From Tanypteryx hageni (Eukaryota > Arthropoda > Insecta > Odonata > Petaluridae): a stretch of DNA of 64,000 bases. The stretch is from NCBI GenBank assembly GCA_028673005.1, contig CM054116.1, forward strand, positions 129,433,547 to 129,497,546, given 5' to 3'. The notes under the pieces are model-generated. The model searched no databases, had not been told where the DNA came from, and saw only the letters and a list, made by a program, of their open reading frames with translations. The translations under genes were made by a program, and so were the position numbers. Below are positions 22,719 to 35,678 of this stretch, piece after piece. The number at the start of each line of letters is the position of its first letter. The first letter of the stretch is position 1.

Positions 22719-23190
22719 ATGGAAGAAAGAAGAAGATATTATAGAGAATTAATGAGAAGGAGATCAGAGCAAGAAACAGAAGAAGCTAAAGAAGATCGAC
22801 GTAGAAGAAATGGAGAAAGAGATATAAGATCAAAACGGACAGATGAACAATGGCAAAGAGCGAGAGAGAGAGAGCATAAACGAAATCCAAAAAAGAAATG
22901 AAGAAGCTGAAGAAGGAGGAAATATAAATAGACAAAACATAATCGATGCAGCCAAAAGGAGAAGAACAAGAAACAACATAAGTTTAAACTCAGCAAGAGG
23001 AAATGGATCGGCTATTCGACGAGATGATTCGTATTTAGGAAAAATGAATAAAGAATGTCGATATTGTAGGGCGTTATTTTTAACAGAGAAAAGCATAACA
23101 AATGCTGTAATCAAGGTACGAGAACAGCGCTTCCACTTCCAATGCTTCACAGAGGCTCTAACATAATTTTTGTGTATTGTTCCGGACCGG
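22719..23190 (+). pseudogene. Helitron-like protein N-terminal fragment, frameshifted
   Basis: An ATG at 22719 opens an Arg/Glu-rich frame (60 codons). The reading continues in a second frame (22843-23166) through NIIDAAKRRRTRN, SLNSARG, SYLGKMNKECRYCRALF and LTEKS. It then continues in a third frame from 23097, encoding NKCCNQG and ALPLPML. The order basic coiled region, then YLG.M..EC..C.ALF, then CC..G...LP is the N-terminal zinc-finger region of Helitron Rep/helicase proteins. Two frameshifts, one in a GA repeat near 22865, break the gene. Rep and helicase domains are absent. A GGGC...GCCC hairpin followed by CTAGT at 23235-23253 could be a Helitron-type 3' end, but this is weak. Confidence 0.5.
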
Positions 23191-24739
23191 GACTTGATGT
23201 CCGGGGGTGGTGGTGAGATCGAACTTAAACCAACGGGCTTAAAATGCCCTAGTATTAATAAAAATACTTTAAGCAGAATCAAACAATAGTATAGGACCGA
23301 GAGTTAAAAATTGAAACTTGGTCTAAAACTTTTGGTAGGCGCTGTAAAAGTTTTTAATACTCATAATTCGTGTGTTTAATTTTTATCATAAATTTTGTAC
23401 CATTCTAAGCAGGTGTTATAGCAACATCTTTATGCATCTAATGTGACATGTGGCTTCATCTGTTTGTTTCTTATACAATATCCTTTTGAGAATGCTGACC
23501 TGTCTACTCTTCCAAGATATCAAATTCTATCTGCGAAACCTTCTGTTGCGCATCAAATAAATATGAAGGTAAAACAATTTCGAAGAGGATTGTGCACTTC
23601 GTTCCTTCGATTGGGTCTCTCCTCGTTGCTCCCCTTCTTTTTTGATAGCGTTTTCCTTTAAGTCGAAGAACAGAGAATGAATAATTGGTAAAAATGCACT
23701 CTTTCGGATATAAATAAATCGCTTACGGTTATGATATCTCAATTCGTAATTTTCTAGACTGACATTTCCTGACCTCTATAAAAGAGAATTTTTGAGATCG
23801 CCTTATATTTGGAATCAAATTGGTAGACCATGTTTTTCCAATAATTATATATAGTCTGAGATAAACCGATGAGATTTTCTCTTACAAAGAGGCTGTCCTC
23901 AGTGCTGACTTTCCGATTACATAGAATAAAATTTTATACTCTATTATCGATAAATCACCAGTGATGAAAGCTACTTTGTAGACGAAATACGTGCTGGTTT
24001 CTCCAATATTTTATGGCTATTTAACCAATTCAATTTATCACATTAGCAGAATGCTATTTTGGTTTATGTCGAAAGATTCTATCAGCTATAGCTACGAAAA
24101 TATTGCGAAACAAAATTATCAGTGAAATTTTTATATATAATAATACATAGTGACAAAAGCGTTCAAATTTATTTGAAGCTGATGAGGATACGACCTTGTC
24201 ATTCATATATAAATAATTTCTTATTCTGCAGAAAAGGATTAAAGTAATAATTTATATCTGCTTATAGAGATTTTTTAAATTCATGCTTACTATCGAAATG
24301 AGCCAACTTCCGGTCTCATAAAAAATTAAAAAGAGAAAATATGAATTCCATTGATTCATTCATAGCCTAGATTTACATTTTTTATATAGGACTGTTGTGC
24401 ATTAATTTTTCATTTTTTCTATTGGTAAATTTACATAAATATGCCCCTGAAGGCAGTTGTTAGTTTGAATCTTATCGTTGTTATGAGCATTTACCTTCGT
24501 GATTTCTTTTATTGATGCTATCATTTTATAACTAGTACATCGATGACAATTTTATACATGTGAAATAAATACATGTTGCCTTAAAAATACACGAAAATTT
24601 CGGCATAGGAGAGTTTTGGAAAATGGTGTAGAAAATGGGGAGTCGGGACAGGTGAAGTAACGTGGCGCAAGGGATGAGGCTGCGTTCCAATGGAGACATC
24701 GCAGAAGCTCGTTAGCGGAGAATAGGTTGAAGGGTAGAT
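23191..24739. other. No recognised feature beyond short hairpins
   Basis: Begins with two small hairpins (CCGGAC/GTCCGG near 23182-23205 and GGGC/GCCC at 23235-23249), then AT-rich sequence with no gene. Confidence 0.45.
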
Positions 24740-24880
24740 GGCAGCCCTCCTGCACCCTCTCCCCTCCTCCCTCCTCCTCCTCCCTCCTCCTCCTCCTCCT
24801 CCCTTCTCCCTCCTCCACTCTCTCCTCTCCCTCCCATTCCTCCTACCCCCCTCCCCCTTCTCTCCATCGACGCCACCTCT
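24740..24880. repeat. (CTCCTC)n-rich tract
   Basis: CTCCTCCTCC low-complexity sequence. Translations on both strands are compositional artefacts. Confidence 0.85.
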
Positions 24881-26039
24881 CTCGCCTGCGATCTCAGCCG
24901 ATCACTTTGAAGGGAGGTCGATAATAGGAGAGGAGGAGGCGGGTGGTAGGGCTTATTTACCTTCTAACTCTTCTTTCTCGCTTTATGCGCTTGCACACAA
25001 CTCCTCTTAAGTAAGTCGACGCAAAGAACGGTTCTCTGATGTCTGACGTCAATCTATTTTAAGTTCCTTACTATTTAAAATTTAACTTATCGTAAAAGTT
25101 TAGTTTGGCTTCCAGACCATACGCGACAAAATTTTGCATGTATTAGAAAGTATCGTTTTAAATTTTTCATTGAGAAGATTTGTTTTATTTGCTATACTGT
25201 TGTTTTTGAACCCTTATTTTGTCAGGATTTTAATATTTTTCATTTTTTACTACAAACCCGACGTTTTTACCATATTTACTATATTTTTCTTTAAAGCATC
25301 TGAAGACTGAAATATGAAATAAGTAAGAAGATGGCATATAAAATCCGCCACCGCAATAAAACTTCTTTCTGTCGGAAAACGGAGAAAATGGCGTAATGTA
25401 AAACTCTTCTTTACTGTGAGTGATGTGCGAATGATCCGTCGAGATGTTCACGAATTCTTGTAATTACGAAATACGTGAGAGGAGTGCGAACACTTCGTTC
25501 TAATACAAAAGAAGGACTTCCAAATGATTAGAAATAAACGTGATTGGGTTCAGCAGAATTAAAAAGATAAAACAATGAAAAATGAAATGGGCACAGGCAG
25601 GATAAACAATTATCAGACATACGCCGAGGGATTTTTTCAAGTATCCATTTTGCATGATGCACTAATATGCAGAGAATTTTGCTCCAGTTTTTTAACCGAT
25701 GGCATATAAAAGGTTTTACTCAGCTTAAGAGAGAGGAAAAAGAGAAGAAGACGGGAGAGAAAACCGGAGGTGATGTAAGAGGATTGAGAGGAAACCAGAT
25801 CCGAAATCAATGATGGCCTGGCTGTTTTCCTTTGCTCCTTCAGGAAAGAGGTCGCGCATCGTGCGATGACTCTTCGAAGGATCGCACTTTCGGTTGTGAT
25901 TGCGTCCATTAATCAGTTTGTTGTCGATACAGGAAGCCAAGATCGGTAAAAGTCGCACTTTTCGATGCAAATCCGATGCTCATCTCTAGGCTACACGTCA
26001 TAGGAGAGATGGGAGAAGCAGGTAGGCGGCCACAATGCA
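24881..26039. other. No recognised feature
   Basis: Mixed-composition sequence; nothing supportable found on either strand. Confidence 0.5.
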
Positions 26040-26260
26040 ACTCTTTTGCCTCTTTCTTTTACCCTCCCTTCCATCTATACTCCTCTCTCTCCCTCTCTCT
26101 CTCCCTACACCCTCCCCTCTCTCCCTCCCTACCCCCTCCACACGCTCTCCCTCTCTACCCCCTCCCCACTCTCTCCCTACCCCCTCTCCACTCTCTCCCT
26201 ACCCCCTCTCCCTCCCTGCCCCCTCTCCACCCTTCGCCCTCTACCGCTCGTTCCATAGCA
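26040..26260. repeat. CTCTCCCTACCCC minisatellite
   Basis: Units of roughly 20 bp based on CTCTCCCTACCCCCTC repeat imperfectly between about 26095 and 26230, flanked by CT-rich sequence. Confidence 0.8.
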
Positions 26261-27294
26261 CCTCCCAACCGTTGCCCCCATTCCAGCCCGCTTTTCGGCG
26301 CCGGCTGCGCCGTTGCCAGATAGTCGTCCGTGGAGCCACGTGGCCATGGAGAGAAGGGTCCACGACGATCGAGGGAAGGAAGAAGGGAGGCTGCGTTTGA
26401 ATACGATCGAATCCGCGGAGCGACATCTGCGCGAGTGTCGCCGCGCGGCCGCGGATTGCCGTTGCCTCTTTCATTGTACAAGTACTCTTGTAAGGTCAGG
26501 GTGTCAAATAGCGCCATCGTGTACGAGGAATTAGCAAAATTTTATCGTTCTTTTGGTCCGAGTCGCAAACCTTTTCATAGGTATAATAATAGAAGGTGTT
26601 TAAAAAGATTCATGCGTTTCTGTAATTTTAAAATGCCGCAATGAAAAATATCCGTTATATACTTGTAAAATTTCGCCTGTTTTCTTCTTTTGCCATTCTT
26701 CTTCTTTCGCCAACTTTGAAAACGAGAGCTGGAATGAATCGGTAGCGATCGATAGGCGGTGGTATTGCTCTTCATCACGATAACAACGTTTTCCCCTCGG
26801 TGCGGCCTTCGATAGAACGGCCGTCCGGAGACCTCCCGGGAATCACTCGACTTTTTATCGGCGTGTGCTGACATCCACTTTATGTGATTTCGTCATCGTA
26901 TGAACGAGAAAGAATATTTAAGCATCAGCGTCATATATCGGGTAACCATGGTGATTTCGCATGGTTCCGGCTGACCACTTTCACCGAATCGTTTTCTATG
27001 GCAACAGATTAATGTAGAGAACGTGGCATTAATGTTGACTGTATCAAAGATTTCGAGAACCGAGACATTTTCTTCATAAAAAGAAAATTTAAAAATGTGG
27101 AGTAAGCGTGCATTTATCCTCCACCTCTCAATATTATTGACACTATGAAAAATAATCAAGAGCATGTAAATGTAAAAACCTAAAGATATAGTATACAGGT
27201 TCAGTCTCGGTCTAAGGGGCGGGTAGAGCTTTTTAATGATAAACAACTATGGGTGAGACGAATTATCATCAACCTCCATATATAATTTGCTTGG
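26261..27294. other. GC-richer patch then AT-rich sequence
   Basis: 26261-26870 has higher GC and CpG content, with no recognisable ORF product. It could be regulatory or exonic, unproven. The remainder is AT-rich. Confidence 0.3.
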
Positions 27295-27740
27295 TTATGT
27301 GTCAAGTGTAATGCTCGACTGTGGCGCCGCCATTATAAAAGGGCGGGGGAATCGATAACTATTTATGACTGATTGTAATGCTGTTTTAAACAGACTTTCT
27401 GAGTAGGTAGAAGATTGAAATTTGGTATGAATGTTGGATTCGTATTTTCATTAGGAAAAAAAAACCAAAAAGATCCTGGTTGAACTCCAGAAGATAATTT
27501 TTATTTCCCATAAAATAACACGTAAAAATCAATTTCGCGATGTGCATGCTTTCATTCATTTGCTCATAAAATTAGAAATATTGACCCTTGATCTTGAAGC
27601 TGAGACCGCTTTAAAGGAAAATAAACAGTTTGTTATTCTTATCGTCGATTGTTTTTATCGGTCCGGACCGTTGGAATGTAACGTTCAAATGACTTTTTTT
27701 TGGCAAAATTCAGCGATTTCAGGATTGCCTTGATTGCCGA
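27295..27740 (+). repeat. Unclassified dispersed repeat, copy 3
   Basis: Shares with 21740-22400 the series TATAAAAGGGCGG, AACTATTTATGACTG, CTTTCTGAGTAGGTAGAAG, ATTGAAATTTGGTATGAATG, TCCAGAAGATAATTTTTAT and AAATAACACGTAAAAATC. It gives the most continuous version of the family, about 450 bp. Confidence 0.5.
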
Positions 27741-29689
27741 AATATAGACTCCATTATTGTCTAAATTCTCGTATGAATAATACATATATTTGTAAATATA
27801 TTCCTTCCCGTCGTATTGACGGGCTTTTATACTAGTATAAAATATAGTTCGTAACATTTTGAGCTTTCCCGGTCATATATGTCGAGTATCCTCATGATGC
27901 ATTTATTGAGATTGTTTTCGACTCTTTATGGACACCAAATACCATGAACACTTTCATGAACGTATAAGAGGCCTTTGTTCTTGAGTTTTTGTGAGCGGTA
28001 CATTTTTTATCTCATTAACCAAAAATTAAAATTATTTGGGGGCTTTTTTCAGTATACGTGAAGCGGATTGACGGAAGGTTGCCTCTCGTTGCGCTTAAAT
28101 CGGAGCCGAGCGAACATATAATCAGAGTATTTTGGGAATTATACAAAGATTTGATGAGGTTCTCGAGGAAAGAAAGTCAACCGAGCACTAGGATAAAACC
28201 AAAGAGGTCTTCCAAACAGTTAATAGCGAAATTTAGCCATGGCTATATGGGTTCTCCATTACATGGCGAGGTTCGGATCCAGCATCTTCGTCGCTGTGAT
28301 TTTTCCTCTTGTTTATAATTTTCATCTGATTATGCAATTAAAATGATAACTTTATTTAGTTTCTGTGTAATAACTCGCATTAAAACCATTGAGTGCTTCT
28401 GGTTGGTGGATAGTTCACAATATTTTGCGAGTAAAAGTATTTATATTATTATTTCGTCTTCTAGATCTCGGGAGGCCAGAATTAAAAACAAAAGATCTCG
28501 CTTATACTCCCTGATTTGTTGTTAAAAAACTCTGGAGATTTGAAATTAACGCGGGATTGATATTAGGAAATTCGATCATTGGATGAACTGGGAAAAAGTA
28601 AAATTTGTAAATGCGGACCGAAAGTTTTCAATCACAATTTTGTCCACGTCTCTATTCGTATAACCACTTTATTCTGAAGACTTTTTCTTCTTCACATCCT
28701 ACCAATATGAAAGTAATGGAACGCCAGGGAATACATAGATGTTGAAAGTTTTTGCATTGTTTTAGAAAGAACTTTATTTCGAATGATATCAAATCCTTAA
28801 ATTGTTATTGCACTTTCAACTCTTCTAATTTATTTGTTGCAAGCCTTGGGAGACTGATTTCAATTACCAGCAATGAAAAATGTTTGTGTATTACCAATGC
28901 TAACTATATTTACGCAAGTATGGCAAGTTATTCAGATGCTCTTATGAAAACCGTTCCACTATTATATTTTTAAGTGGAGAATTATTAAATTTTTCAAATC
29001 TCTACTACTTACAAATGGACAGGTAGATTTACGGAGGTACCGAAAACCATTTTTAATCTAATTATATCCGTAGTATCCGGTCTCTCTCGTTCTCCGAAGT
29101 ATTTCTCGCTGCACCGCCGTCGGAATGCTCTCACAACTCGCTCTATTACGTCTGACTGCGGAAAATTTATTAATTATACAGATAATACTCGTATTTTCCC
29201 GCTACTTTTATACGATTGGAGTCCTCAGTTCGGAGTGTCGCCCGTCTCCCTTCAGCTGGTTTCCTCTCCCCCCACGCGGGCTACGAGACAACAGGTGGGC
29301 GCGCCCAGGATCCTTTGATTTCGAAAACATAAGGGATCGCTTCGATGGGAGAACCTTCCCTTCTTAAAATCCCTGTCGAGGGAGTAAAGCGGAGGAGAAT
29401 CGCGCTCAACGGCGACACGACCTCAATTCCCTTCTCCTCTCGCGCCCTTCCACGCCGCAACACATTCCCCTTAGCATTTCCTTCTTCCTCCTTCCCACTC
29501 TCTCCCTATCTTATCGCCTTCCCTTTCCCGGCTACCACCGCTGCTCGCCGCGCTCCATCGATTACGCAGCTTCGCACTTACATTCCTCTCCCTTGCTTCC
29601 GTCTGCTGTCTGTCGCGATTCCGATCTAACCCTTTCATCGCTACACGGTGATTATCGCTGGAACGGTTTCGCAGATGTTTTTGGAGGAC
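27741..29689. other. No recognised gene; GC-richer 29100-29640
   Basis: AT-rich until about 29050, then a CpG-containing patch to 29640 with short, unrecognised ORFs in several frames. No element ends seen. Confidence 0.4.
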
Positions 29690-30570
29690 TTTAGTTATCG
29701 TGAAAAAGATTATCGTGAGCTTAGATCATTAAATAATAGAATAAAAATTAAAAATTGTACACGCTAGAACCATTACACAAATTTTGACATCATTATTATA
29801 AGTTCTCTGCCACGGTGTTGGTACTAGGCTCACCCAATCCAATCTGTTCCATCCAAAGACTTTCTCATTAATCCCAACATGCACGTCTCCTTCCTCTAAG
29901 GTATCTAACATTCCTTTTCTCTTACTACTCCTCTTCTCACTTTTCCACCGCTTTCCCAACATTCTCCCTTCTATGGCTTCTTTCAACCGACCTTCGCTTC
30001 TCAAAAATTGATTCACTCATCTCGTCTGCCTTTCCCTTAATAGTCTCATTTAGCTTCTATCTTTCCCTACTGTTAAAACTTTCATTTGTTTTTTCTCTTT
30101 TTTCAACTAATTTTCTCTAATCTACGCCATTACCACACCTCAAATTTCGCTAATCTGCTCACATCCGTTTTTCTCTGTCCGTGCCTCATGCCCATATAAT
30201 ACTACAATTAAAACAATACAGTTATAATACTTAAGAGATATAGCATACATTCCTTACATTTTTGTTGTGTTCATTCTAATCCCTTCGATAGTCTACCGAT
30301 AAAACCAAATCATAGGACCTGGAAGAGGGGTGGTTAGTGTGTCTGCGTTTCAATGGTAGGTTTGTTAGCTTGAGTCCCTCTGTCGTCGCTCTATAGCCGT
30401 CTGCGTAGTTATTTATCTACTTATCAATATAAAGGGACATGTTGTGCGGTTAATGAGTTAATGAAAACTAAATATTGGTGGCTGAAATAAGCGTTTTATT
30501 GGTACTCATATCGTTTTAATCGTCAATGTACCAAATTTGTTCTATAAATTGAATAGAATGCATATATGCA
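29690..30570 (-). mobile_element. LINE C-terminal remnant, copy 1
   Basis: On the minus strand a frame (29729-30016) encodes GRLKEAIEGRMLGKRW, then KGMLDTLEEG and LDWVSLVPTPW. This is the EGR.xGKR...GMLD..EEG...W C-terminal module of an endonuclease/RT LINE. Upstream in the same orientation, a block reading KYYNCIVLIVVLYGHE matches the region after the RT palm (..VLYG.E.W). The segment is parallelled by copy 2 at 39440-40550, with shared stretches such as CTCATTTGTTTTT, AGATATAGC and GGTAGGTTTGTT. Confidence 0.55.
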
Positions 30571-31590
30571 GTAGAAAATTTAGCATGACCTACTTCTCAA
30601 AAACTATGAATGCAATAAAAAACGTTAGGAAAGTGTGCCGTTTATCACAAATAGGCGCGTTTAGCGCGATGGATTATTTTAAACAAAACGATTTAGTTTG
30701 AACGAAAGCATATAATAATAGAGCTAAACACCAGGGCTCGATTATGTCTCTCTGTCTACGAAAAATGTCTTCCTCCCCCACAAGTCGGAGCACTAATACA
30801 CACGATTTTTATGACTAAATACTGCAAAACGATGTATCAGAAATTATGTCAGGGAAATGTTAAATTTTTGAATTATCGATTTATTTTCTAATCAGTTGGA
30901 ATTAGTCATTTAATCGAAAATAATTTTAAACATACATCTCTTGACTTAAGTAATTGTAAGATCTACGTTTACGTTCTTTTCTTCGTAGTAGATAATCCAT
31001 TTCCTTCCGCTTACAAAATGCTGCGTGCACACGTAAAGAAATTAAAACTATTTTCGTAATTATAGCAGATGTTCTTCATTTCAGATATTAATATGACTGT
31101 TTACGTTTACAACAATTAGGTATTCATGCATGAATTATTCTAAGTTGAAAGCGAATTACGATAAAAATGTATAGGACAGAATTATTTTATTTGGCTAGTT
31201 TTATCAAGTTTTTGGTCACATTTTCGGTATAATTGATATTTTACTAGATATGAAGGAAAGTGTGTTATTTTTTTCCAGTAAAGTGGCACCCCTGATTATG
31301 TTATTTGAACCACTTATGCCATTTCCTTAGTTTCGTTGGCCATAACTCTTTAATATGAAATTTCATGAAAATCCGTTCTGTAGAAGCCTCGAACAAACAT
31401 ACGGCGGAACGGACAGAAAGGAGCTAATAAGCACTTACGTTGGAAACGAAACGCGCATAAAAAGTACTGCGGAGGAAAAGTTTGAATTGTTTTATTTTGC
31501 AGACTTTGCAATTTTCTTTGGTTAATATTTTGCCATTTTACACAAAATTTTAATTTTGTATTGCCTGTAAACTAATAAATAAATAAAATA
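30571..31590. other. No recognised feature
   Basis: AT-rich. GAATGCATATATGCA at about 30556 is shared with the insertion inside LINE copy 2 (near 40003). Nothing else was recognised. Confidence 0.45.
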
Positions 31591-31770
31591 CGAGGTGCGG
31601 CAGAAAGAACTCCCCGATTTGGGAGGGGCTTAGCTAGGGATGAGGTGGGGGTACAGGAACGCAGCGTGCCTTTTGCAACCGCGTGGGGTGGGGGTACAGG
31701 AGTGGGGAGTGTTTGTCGGGGGTACAGGAGTGGGGAGTGTGTGTCGGGGAGTTCTTTCTGCCGCACCTTG
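31591..31770. mobile_element. Mariner-type MITE, 180 bp
   Basis: A 27-bp terminal inverted repeat (31591-31617 and 31744-31770) starts CGAGGTGCGGCAGAAAGAAC and continues TCCCCGA. The two arms differ at a single base. TA flanks both ends (31589-31590, 31771-31772), the mariner target duplication. The interior holds a 28-bp tandem duplication (31690-31717 and 31718-31745, unit GGGGGTACAGGAGTGGGG...) and a third partial copy near 31647. No transposase; near-identical arms suggest recent origin. Confidence 0.85.
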
Positions 31771-34360
31771 TATATAGGATAAGTGAGGAAGCTGCCACAC
31801 TTAAGGTTTAAAATTTCCTACTAATTTCCGTTTCAGAAACATAGCATAGAAACGTACATAGAGGGTATTGCTATCGTATGCTGTATAGGACAAATAATCG
31901 GTAAAGTTTTTAAACTGCTTCAAAATTGTTAGAAACTAAAATAAGTAAAGGTGTCTCAAACTGGCATCTTCCCCGCCAATACGATACTATCACCATAGGG
32001 GTGAGATGCCACATACAGAAACAGCACCCAAACTAACCTAGCCGCCACAGTAAAGTGTGCAACGTAATCTATTTAATAAATCACGAACAGAACCATCAGC
32101 ATACAAACTGATAAAACATGCAGCCACAACTTCCACATGTTCCCAAAGGCATTCCCCTAATGCATCCAGCGATGGCATTTTAGACCTGCCATTTTGGATT
32201 ATATTGGCCTCTGCAAATTTGTAAGCTAAATGATGGATGGCTCTTCCATTTCGTGGATATCCTACTTTCTCCCTTCGCTATATGTAGGCTACGAGGCTTC
32301 TTTCATGCATAGGACCAACACATCACATAGTATATGGTATCCCTTTCACAAGATAATTGCGTTTAATCCCTGTCTTCAGTGTTCTGTATCGTATGTTGAG
32401 GGTGTTTGGGGCATGACACATAGACGTCTTTCCCGATTTTTCTTCTTCTGCAGCGTGAGAGGATGTATTAATATTTGTGTGGCGTCTTACCTTACAACTC
32501 TCCACTGCAATGTAGAATACTCTCTTCGACCATTAACAACATGGCCTCCCCTGCAAAGGTCACCAGTTTACTATACATTGCCTAATTACTGATTTCAATT
32601 AGCAATAATTTATTTTCACTCAATTTATCTACAAATCCCTATATAAAACCATCATAATATTCTATCACCCGTGTGCTTACAGAAAATCTTTGCTCTAGTT
32701 CTCACAAGCGCTCACGTTCGTTGCTGTAACGGTTACAGAATGGCAATTCACGCATGTTCCATTGGTTCCTGTTGTCAGTATTGCTATAAAATAATAGCAA
32801 ATTGCACTACACTATCTTTGGTAGCTCTCGACACTGGCATCATCCCCCACTTGCCCTATAGCTGGGGTGATCAGATTCTTAGGAGACAAAAAATGAGTTA
32901 AAAGAAGAAAATCTGGGACAAAACCAGGACGTGAATTTTCATATCTGTTTAATTGTGCTAGGGAGATGCCAGTTGAATACGACGGGAAAGTTTTTTTACG
33001 AAATTTCGTGATTAGATGCCACGCGAAATTATTGTCCAAATCAATGATACCCAATTATACGAAACCGGCAACAACGAAAATCACTAAGATTGCGTTAAGT
33101 ATCCGCGTTTAAAACTGATCTGTTGGTCGATTCGACACGTATTAAAAATCGGTAGCAGGAAAACAAGTTTTCGTTCATTCAGGCGTTCGTTGTTTCATGT
33201 CTAGAACTGCTACGACGATTTTAAGTGATTTTAATATGCGAATGATTAATGCTCTACATTCAAATGTATTCCTCCTCGCATATAATGCAACGAATTTTGT
33301 TTATATTGGTTGTTATTAAAATCATTTCCCTTTTGTTCCGTGTCTTACTCACTCTCGTATTAAAAGCATTCAAAGCACGCTTTTACTCATAAGGAATGAA
33401 ATGACAATAAGATTTAAAATTTTAACAATGTAATTGATTGGCAAGGCAACATCTCCTTAAAATTGCAAGATTTCCCCAAAATATGTGAATTAAACGTTTA
33501 ACATGAGGAATTTTGAATTGTAGGCGAAAAAAGATGAACAGAATAAGAGAACTTATTAACATAAATAATTATTTCTTTAAAATGGTTCAGATCCGAAGAT
33601 CGTAGGTTAATTCTTTCTAATATAGATCTCAAAAAGAATAAAAGCCTGAACGTCGAAAAGTATATTTTTGCGTGTTATCTTATGGGAAATGGAAATGTCT
33701 TTCTTGGAGCCGAAAGACTTTTTTCTAGATTTTTTCCTCGTCACCTTGAAATATGTAAATCGACTATTTCTGCCGAATTTAAAAAATATCTCTATCCTTT
33801 ATCGAGTGATATGCATTTCTATAGCATGACTGAGGGAGCCACAAAGTGGCAGAATAAGGCTCTCATAGATTTTAGATTGCTTTTAAACCTCTTTCATAGA
33901 TTTACACCCTCAATTTTAACTCAGAAAGAATTGAAATATAGGATACATTAGTAGTTGGTCTCTTGTTATCTCCGCATCATCAACATCGAGGAAAGATTAG
34001 TTGCGCAACTCAAAGTGCACCTGAATATTGAATCTGATGACAATTTGTCGCAAATCGTGTATTTACGTTCTATCAATAATAAATATCATATTTAAATTAA
34101 AATCATGTATTAAATATTAAAAATGCAATATCATTCTTATTCCTGGGTTCCCGCGATTTTCGGGGTATTTGAAAATCTAATTCCCGTTTCCCAGGAAAAA
34201 AATATTTCCTGGAACCCAAAACTGTAATAGTAATTTATTCTTTCTATGCATCGGTATTTAAATATTCGATTGTTATCGATACAGTTAAAGTACAACAAGA
34301 ATGTAAATTCCATCAAATTTTAATAACCGCAGGGTAAATAAAGTCATGGGTTAAACCTAT
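31771..34360. other. No gene; possible hAT end at 32862
   Basis: AT-rich. CTGGGGTGATCAGATTCTT at 32862, followed by GGAGACAAAAAATG and TCTGGGACAAAACCAGGACG, resembles one end of a hAT-type element. No partner end or target duplication was found. Confidence 0.35.
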
Positions 34361-34450
34361 TGAAAATACTTCTCGTGTATAAGTCAACCCCCGAGTTTTT
34401 CGCTCAAGGTTTGGTCTTAAATCCTCGACCTATACACGAGTACATACGGT
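34361..34450. repeat. Small hairpin repeat (CTCGTGTATA arms)
   Basis: CTCGTGTATAAGTC (left, 34372-34385) and GACCTATACACGAG (right, 34427-34440) pair with one mismatch around about 40 bp. The right arm is followed by TACATACGGT. This resembles the short palindromic CTCGTGTATA repeats dispersed in many animal genomes. Confidence 0.55.
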
Positions 34451-35569
34451 AATTTAAAATTATCACGTCATCATAAGTATACGTCGTTGGCTGAAATCAA
34501 ATGGATTATAATGCAATATAAGCATTAAATCAATGCTCTTGAAGTATGGAAAATCAATTCCCATTGAAAGGCATTGGAGTCGTTGATACGGTAGTTAATG
34601 TTTTTCATTGCTGAAAACAGAAAAAAAATCATAATTTTATAATTAAAATCAAATGTTTACGCAAATTCAGCATGGATTTGAATTCTGTTTTCAAGAAAAA
34701 TAACCTTCATTCTTTCTTCCACAGTGCGGCGCATGTCCTGATTTTGAATATTAATTTTAAATAATTTAAAAAACCAATTTTATATAGCCCTGCACCGTTT
34801 TCAATGCTATTCTTAAGGGCGTTTTAAATTGGAAATTGGGGTAAAAAAATTCCTTAAATATAACTTTTTCTGGAATTTTGGAATTATCCGAGAGGTTCTA
34901 CCCAATGACCTATCTTCATACCAACTATCAGCTCTGTAGCACTTCTAGAGGTACCTTTGGTTTTATATGATGTATTCTATATCATGTACCCTATATACGT
35001 AAGAATCAGCTATTTATAATGATTTCATTTAATTGAAAATAAATAAGCTTAGCAAATACCGAGTACAATTTTGTTTAATGTTTTAACAAATAATTTCAAA
35101 TGAGATATTGAAAATGTTGACAAACATAGTATACAGGAAACACTATCATAAAATATCGACTTAAGAAACGGAAATTCTGCACCTATCTGTTCATTAAAAC
35201 TGCATTTTCGTTGTTTCGTTGATATGGCTGAAAATATAATTTATTTATTATAGAAAATTAATATTTATAAAAGAAATAACTTGCCAGAAAATAAAATACT
35301 CACCGAAATAACACACTTGCGAAACTAAATTACTTAGCAACACACTGTTCAATAATTAGCTGATTGCAACCAGCGCTTGTAATCCACCCTACGCACACTT
35401 CCCATTGCCAGCCAATGGGCCTGATTGTTTATCGTGTGGCTGCGTAATAGACAGTAGTGCTGTGTTGTCAGATCTTGCCCAACGTTTCCAGTGGCGTAAC
35501 CGAGTTACAGTCGCAGCGTTGCCAGTACCAAGTGGAATGTGATTTATTTATTCCACATTTATGAAATAA
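34451..35569. other. No recognised feature
   Basis: AT-rich sequence, no supportable gene or repeat. Confidence 0.5.
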
Positions 35570-35678
35570 AAAATGAAAAGTATTTTTAACCGAGACAAAT
35601 ACTAAACCGGACGCGACTCCGGAACAGCATCTAACATCCGGAACTGTCTCGGCTAAACTGCGACGTGTGGGCACCCTA
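35570..35678 (-). mobile_element. Possible hAT terminal fragment
   Basis: Reading the minus strand from 35678: TAGGGTGCCCACACGTCGCA, then CCGAGACAGTTCCGG and GCGTCCGG. This layout of a TAGGGTG end followed by repeated CCGG.GAC motifs resembles hAT-type termini. No opposite end was located. Confidence 0.35.

Noticed and set aside
22830..23282. 150-codon minus-strand ORF
   Set aside because: It is antisense to the Helitron-like fragment, whose plus-strand motifs are clearly better.
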